A DNA stretch of 64,000 nucleotides from positions 62,001-126,000 of the forward strand of contig NZ_QGTL01000007.1 of the NCBI RefSeq assembly GCF_003182135.1, in the 5' to 3' direction. The notes beneath the pieces were generated by a model, which was not told the origin of the DNA, made no database searches, and saw only the letters and a program-made list of their open reading frames with translations. Source of the DNA: Nocardia neocaledoniensis (lineage in GTDB: Bacteria; Actinomycetota; Actinomycetes; Mycobacteriales; Mycobacteriaceae). Every line of letters starts with the position of its first letter. The stretch's first letter is position 1. The position numbers and the translations under genes are program-made. Shown piece by piece: positions 60,222 through 64,000 of the stretch.

Positions 60222-60626
60222 ATGTTCGTCCGCCCCCTCGCCATCGTCGCCATGGCAGGTCTCGCCACCACGGCCTCGACGTCGACCGCCCTCTCGCGAC
60301 CGACGACAGCCACGACCTCCTTCGCCGCCGACGTCTATGACCTGAGCGTGGGTCGGCTCGGCTCGTCCTCGGCAGCTCTCGTCGGCATCGCCGGCGTGAT
60401 TCTCGGCGGGCTCGCCCTCGCCCGCTCCGGCAGCGCGACCCGTTCCACCATCGCCCTGTTCGCCGGTCTGCTCGCCCTCGCGGTCGGCACCGTCGTCGCG
60501 GTCACCGCAGACGGCGGCCTCGGCACCGGCAACGGCCTCGGTGGCGCGTTCGTCGCCATCCTGGTCGGCGCGATCGCCACCGTCCTGGGTGCCCTGGCCC
60601 TGCGGCGAGCCCGCCGGGCCGGTTAG
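60222..60626 (+). CDS. DUF6223-type small membrane protein
   Basis: A 134-residue protein with a signal peptide (FVRPLAIVAMAGLATTASTSTALS) and three hydrophobic segments (SSAALVGIAGVILGGLALAR; SRTSTIALFAGLLALAVGTVVAV-like TIALFAGLLALAVGTVV; GAFVAILVGAIATVLGALALRR). The VYDLSVGRLGSSSAAL start and the repeated G-GLALAR patterns match DUF6223. Function unknown, perhaps envelope stress. AAGGAG precedes the ATG. It is a likely target of the divergent two-component system. Confidence 0.78.
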   Translation: MFVRPLAIVAMAGLATTASTSTALSRPTTATTSFAADVYDLSVGRLGSSSAALVGIAGVILGGLALARSGSATRSTIALFAGLLALAVGTVVAVTADGGLGTGNGLGGAFVAILVGAIATVLGALALRRARRAG

Positions 60627-60773
60627 GCGCCAGGACCCGCACGGAGTGGCTCGCCGGGTCGTTGCCGGTGTGTGGAGCGGTCCGGTCCGGGGCCACCCGC
60701 AGGCCGCTACTCCCGAGACGTGGCGGGCGCTCGCGCCACACCTCGTCCGCCAGGCCGCGGTGGTTCGGCCGGA

Positions 60774-61802
60774 TCACGCCAGGCGGACGAGCATCTTTCC
60801 GGTGTTGGCGCCGGTGAGGACGCCGAGGAAGGCCGCGGGGGCCTGGTCGAGGCCCTCGTAGACCGTTTCGGTGGTGCGCAGGGTGCCGTCGGCGAGCCAG
60901 GCGGCGGCCTTGGGGATGTATTCGCCGAAGAGCGGGAGGTAGCTCGTCACCAGCATGCCGCGCAGCGAGATCTCCTTCGTCGCCGCGAGGTAGAGGTCGG
61001 GGGTCTGCTGGGCGGTCGCGCCGTTGTAGCCGCTGATCGCGCCGACGAGGGCGATCCGGCCTCGCGGTTTCATCGCCTCGATCGCCACCTTCAGGTGCTC
61101 GCCGCCCACACTGTCGAGGTAGACGTCGATGCCCTCTGGCGCCGCTGCCGCGAGCTGTCCGCCGAGATCGCCCGCTCGATAGTCGATGGCCGCGTCGAAA
61201 CCGAACTCGTCGAGCAGCTTTCGCGCCTTCACCGGCCCGCCCGCCGAGCCGATCACCCGCTTCGCCCCGAGCGCCTCGGCCAGCTGACCCGCCACGCTGC
61301 CGACCGCGCCCGCGGCAGCGGAGACGAACACGGTGTCGCCCGGCCGGACCGGCGCGATCTCGGTCAGCGCCGCATAGGCGGTCAGGCCGGTCGTGCCCAG
61401 CGCGCCCAGGAAGTGGTGTGGCGCGGCCAGTTCCGGGTCGATTGCAGTGGCGGTGGCGGCCTCGACGACAGCGTGCTCGCGCCAGCCCGCGAAGTGCGAG
61501 ACCGTGCTGCCGACGGGGATCTCGGCGGCGCGCGAGGCGATCACCTCGCCGATCGCCGAACCATCCAGTGCCGCACCGAGTTCGAACGGCGGAATGTAGG
61601 ACTCCTTGTCGTCCATCCGGCCGCGCATGTACGGATCGACCGACATCCAGGTGTTGCGCACCAGGATCTGCCCCTCGGCGAGCTCGGGCAGGTCGCGCTC
61701 GACCAGGGCGAAATCGGTGGGAACGGGCGCGCCGTCCGGGCGCGCGGCCAGATGGATCTCGCGGGTACGGGTGGGCAGTGTGGTGGTGGCCGTGTTCGAC
61801 AT
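60774..61802 (-). CDS. NADP-dependent oxidoreductase, MDR/alkenal reductase-like
   Basis: A 342-residue medium-chain reductase of the leukotriene B4 12-hydroxydehydrogenase group, lacking zinc ligands. Features are WMSVDPYMRGRMDD, the Rossmann segment TVFVSAAAGAVGSVAGQLAEALGAKRVIGSAGG and DVYLDSVGGEHLKVAIEAMKPRGRIALVGAISGYN. It reduces alpha,beta-unsaturated aldehydes or ketones with NADPH; physiological substrate unknown. ATG 61802 follows AAGAAGG. Stand-alone unit. Confidence 0.9.
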   Translation of the reverse strand: MSNTATTTLPTRTREIHLAARPDGAPVPTDFALVERDLPELAEGQILVRNTWMSVDPYMRGRMDDKESYIPPFELGAALDGSAIGEVIASRAAEIPVGSTVSHFAGWREHAVVEAATATAIDPELAAPHHFLGALGTTGLTAYAALTEIAPVRPGDTVFVSAAAGAVGSVAGQLAEALGAKRVIGSAGGPVKARKLLDEFGFDAAIDYRAGDLGGQLAAAAPEGIDVYLDSVGGEHLKVAIEAMKPRGRIALVGAISGYNGATAQQTPDLYLAATKEISLRGMLVTSYLPLFGEYIPKAAAWLADGTLRTTETVYEGLDQAPAAFLGVLTGANTGKMLVRLA

Positions 61803-61895
61803 GATCGCGCCTTCTTTCGAGGTCAACCGGTGTTTCTCGCCGGTGCTGACCACGCTATGGCGGCCGGGAGCGTCAACCCAGGTCCGCGCACGTCA

Positions 61896-61927
61896 CCGCC
61901 CGGTCCGTTCACGACAGGACCGGGCGG
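61896..61927 (-). terminator. Terminator of the deaminase/YczE operon
   Basis: Perfect 11-base stem CCGCCCGGTCC (61896-61906) and GGACCGGGCGG (61917-61927) with a 10-base loop, 13 bases past the YczE-like gene stop. Confidence 0.75.
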
Positions 61928-61939
61928 CGACGCGGCGAA

Positions 61940-62638
61940 CTAGTCGGCGACGGGCACCAGCGGTGCCGAGCGCTTGCGCGCCACGAACTTCTCGTACAGG
62001 AAGAAGTACCCCTTCACGTACTGCCCGACGAGGATCGCGTTGATGATCGTGCCCTCGCGGATGAAATGCGGTGCGCCGAGGAAGAACAGCCCGATGCAGG
62101 CCGACAACGCGAGCAGCGTGCAGTCGAACACCGTCTTGATGTTCCCCCACTTGCGCCCGGTCTTCTGCTGGATCGTGTTCACGAACAGGTCGATCGGCAT
62201 CAGGATCAGGTTCGCGCGGATCATCAGGAACAATCCGAGCGCCAGCATCGCGTCGGCGAAGACCAGCAACACCACGTTGGCCGCGTACGGTTCCAGATGG
62301 ATCCCCTTGGTGACCCACAGGTTGAAGTCCAGCAGCAGGGCCAGCACCAGCGCCGGGATCATCGAGAGGAAATAGCTGGCCTTGAAAGCCTTGGGCCGGA
62401 CCAGGAAGGTCAGCCCGAGCATGATGACCTCGAGGATGAGGTTGTAATTGCCCTGACTGAGCGGGGTGAACACCAGCGTCATCGTGCGGGTGAGGCTGCT
62501 CTGCGGAGAGATCCCGATGCCCGCCCTGATGGCCAGGCTCAGGCCGAGGGTGAGGATGTAGATCCCCGCGACGTAGGTGATCCAGCGGCGCACCTTGTTT
62601 CCGTTGTCGATGACTGCCGCGTTCTTGTCGTGCTGCAT
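61940..62638 (-). CDS. YczE/YitT-like membrane protein
   Basis: A 232-residue integral membrane protein with five or six TM segments, opening RRWITYVAGIYILTLGLSLAIRAGIGISPQSSL, typical of the YczE family. ANLILMPIDLFVNTIQQKTGRKWGNIKTVFDCTLLALSACIGLFFLG is the second conserved block. The family may carry out transport, but no substrate is established. It starts 32 bases after the adenine deaminase-like gene, so a linked purine-related function is possible. ATG 62638 follows GGGATCC weakly. Confidence 0.82.
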   Translation of the reverse strand: MQHDKNAAVIDNGNKVRRWITYVAGIYILTLGLSLAIRAGIGISPQSSLTRTMTLVFTPLSQGNYNLILEVIMLGLTFLVRPKAFKASYFLSMIPALVLALLLDFNLWVTKGIHLEPYAANVVLLVFADAMLALGLFLMIRANLILMPIDLFVNTIQQKTGRKWGNIKTVFDCTLLALSACIGLFFLGAPHFIREGTIINAILVGQYVKGYFFLYEKFVARKRSAPLVPVAD

Positions 62639-62670
62639 AACGGTGGATCCCTTGTTCTGGGTGGCCGAGG

Positions 62671-64000
62671 CTATTTCATGAAGCCGAAGCGGTCGAGGGA
62701 GATGAACAGCGTCAGCAGCTTGTTGACGACCGGTTCCCCCTCGTTGTGATGGCCCAGCTTCGCCAGGGCGTCGTCGATCGAGCGCGTCGCCTCGACGAGT
62801 TCGGCGAGGCCCATGTCGGCCATCACGCCGTAGAAGTCCAGCGGCAGAGCCGCTTTCACTGCACCGTCCTCGGTGACCACACAGCCGCCGACGAGGCGGT
62901 CGAGTTCGCGCAGGTTGGCGCGCATCTCGGCACTGTCGGAGCCGACGACCACGAAGTAGGCCGAGGGGGCAGGCCAGAAGGTGGAGACCGCGCCGCGATC
63001 GATCGAGACGCCCTTGAACAGCCCGTTCACCGTGTGCCGCGCGCCGTCGGCGTAGCGCTGCACGACCGAGATCCGGTTGAGCCGCGCGCCGTCGAGCTCG
63101 GGGACCACCGCGCCGTCGCGCCAGGGCACCCACACCTCCTGCGCGAACTTCAGATGCCCGCGCCCGTACACGTCGAAGAGCAGTACCTTGGCCTGGGTGC
63201 CGTCGGAAGAGATCTCGAGCGGGGTGAGGTCGAGCTGCTCGGGCCGCAGGTCACCGAGGCCGGGACGAGGCCGCTTGGCCAGCACCGAATAGTCGATGCC
63301 GACCGGCTCGAGCAGCCGCCGATCCTTGGCCACCAGCTTGCCGCCCTTGAAGACATAGCGCGGGTTGATCTTCGAGAGGCTGTCGGTGAGCACGATGTCG
63401 GCGAAGCGGCCGGGGCTCAGCGAGCCGAGGTCGCGGTCCTTGTGGAACGAGCGCGCGGCGTACAGCGTGCCCATCTTGATCGCCTGGATCGGCGGCATAC
63501 CCATCTCCACGGCCAGCGAGATCACCCAGTCGATATGGCCCTGCCGCAACACCCGGTCGACGGAGATGTTGTCGGCGCAGAGCTGGAAGTTCTCGGCAGG
63601 CCAGCGCCGTTTCACGATGGCGCGCAACATCGTTCGGATCACTTCCGGACTGCCGACACCGAACTTGATCTGGGTGTTCAGGCCGTAGCGGATGCTCTTC
63701 TCGATATCGGCTTCGTTCCAGACGTCGTGATTGTTGTCGACGCCGATCGCCGGCATGTAATTGAGCAGCATGTCCGACAATGAGGTGACGCCCCAGTGGC
63801 AGTTCACGAATCCCGCGTTCGCCCGGCCGAGTGCGGATTTGCGGAAATCGTCGGCGTTGCCGGTCATGTACGACAGGTGCGCCAGTTCGCCGAGGCCGAT
63901 CACGGGATCCATGGCGAGCATCGCCTCGGTGATCTCGGGTGCGGACTTCTTACCGGGGGCGAAGGCGTAGAGCCGGTACGGCAGCTTGTCGTGCTCGGCG
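62671..64000 (-). CDS. Adenine deaminase-like amidohydrolase (5' end beyond window)
   Basis: The frame is open to the window edge, so the N-terminus is missing; about 443 residues are visible of an expected 580-600. The fold is an amidohydrolase barrel followed by the adenine deaminase C-terminal domain. The visible part shows DPVIGLGELAHLSYM, LCADNISVDRVLRQGHIDWVISLAVEMGMPPIQAIKMGTLYAARSF, GSLSPGRFADIVLTDSLSKINPRYVFKGGKLVA, and FVVVGSDSAEMRANLRELDRLVGGCVVTEDGAVKAALPLDFYGVMADM. It is predicted to deaminate adenine or a related amine. Where AdeC usually has the catalytic STDHE-type stretch, LCADNISVD is seen, so substrate may differ. Confidence 0.85.
   Translation of the reverse strand, partial: AEHDKLPYRLYAFAPGKKSAPEITEAMLAMDPVIGLGELAHLSYMTGNADDFRKSALGRANAGFVNCHWGVTSLSDMLLNYMPAIGVDNNHDVWNEADIEKSIRYGLNTQIKFGVGSPEVIRTMLRAIVKRRWPAENFQLCADNISVDRVLRQGHIDWVISLAVEMGMPPIQAIKMGTLYAARSFHKDRDLGSLSPGRFADIVLTDSLSKINPRYVFKGGKLVAKDRRLLEPVGIDYSVLAKRPRPGLGDLRPEQLDLTPLEISSDGTQAKVLLFDVYGRGHLKFAQEVWVPWRDGAVVPELDGARLNRISVVQRYADGARHTVNGLFKGVSIDRGAVSTFWPAPSAYFVVVGSDSAEMRANLRELDRLVGGCVVTEDGAVKAALPLDFYGVMADMGLAELVEATRSIDDALAKLGHHNEGEPVVNKLLTLFISLDRFGFMK

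Overview
The window is about 64 kb of high-GC (roughly 70%) actinobacterial chromosome. Several features point to a mycolate-containing member of the Mycobacteriales, most likely Nocardia or a close relative: MmpL-type and WXG100 genes, a GroEL2-type chaperonin ending in GGMGGMDF, a Clp N-domain regulator of the ClpC2 type, and gene order shared with the Mycobacterium tuberculosis thiC-xthA-def-sodC-Rv0433...pssA-psd...groEL2 segment. The genus is an inference; no rRNA or tRNA gene lies in the window. I found no insertion sequence, prophage or CRISPR array, and no gene-free stretch above about 270 bases.

Layout. 1-4255: a partial DHA2 multidrug exporter, an ArsR/SRPBCC operon with two operators in its promoter, a thioesterase-like protein and a membrane protein. 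4455-6963: a low-GC island with two WXG100 proteins, a 440-residue type VII-style effector and a small downstream gene arranged like an immunity gene. 7041-16067 (minus strand): thiC with a TPP riboswitch, an MmpL transporter, the tyrosine-catabolic pair hmgA-fahA, xthA, a GNAT protein and def. 16326-20599 (plus): DUF3263 protein, LytR_C protein, sodC, a YbdK-type ligase and a PAP2-like membrane enzyme. 20596-27953 (minus): a six-gene Mrp Na+/H+ antiporter operon with fused MrpA/MrpB, plus a membrane protein. 28006-35671: a tandem AAA+ ATPase, a lipoprotein, a redox-signalling operon (59-residue protein, receiver-thioredoxin-reductase-like protein, cNMP-domain histidine kinase, UBP zinc finger) and a FabH. 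35935-39758: psd-pssA, an ECF41 sigma factor and an FAD oxidoreductase carrying an in-frame repeat.

39943-43909: a membrane protein divergent from a clpC2-like autorepressor with two operators, then groEL2 behind two CIRCE elements. 43987-46348: a second low-GC type VII locus (WXG-like effector, DUF3558 lipoprotein, small protein). 46615-57146: small membrane proteins, a ZIP transporter, hydrolases, an SMP-30-like lipoprotein with a divergent MarR regulator, an SRPBCC protein, an ADP-ribosylglycohydrolase, a 40-residue hydrophobic peptide gene with its own terminator, a TetR/hydrolase pair, a prolyl oligopeptidase and a secreted AMIN-like protein. 57284-64000: a dipeptidase, a NarL-type two-component system divergent from a DUF6223 gene with a perfect inverted repeat between them, a medium-chain reductase, a YczE-like membrane protein and a partial adenine deaminase-like gene.

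Recurring themes are type VII-associated cargo genes in two low-GC patches far from any visible secretion machinery, local autoregulation through short perfect inverted repeats (ArsR, ClpC2, HrcA/CIRCE, MarR, TetR, NarL), and many apparently leaderless genes in which a TANNNT hexamer sits 6-8 bases before the start codon.
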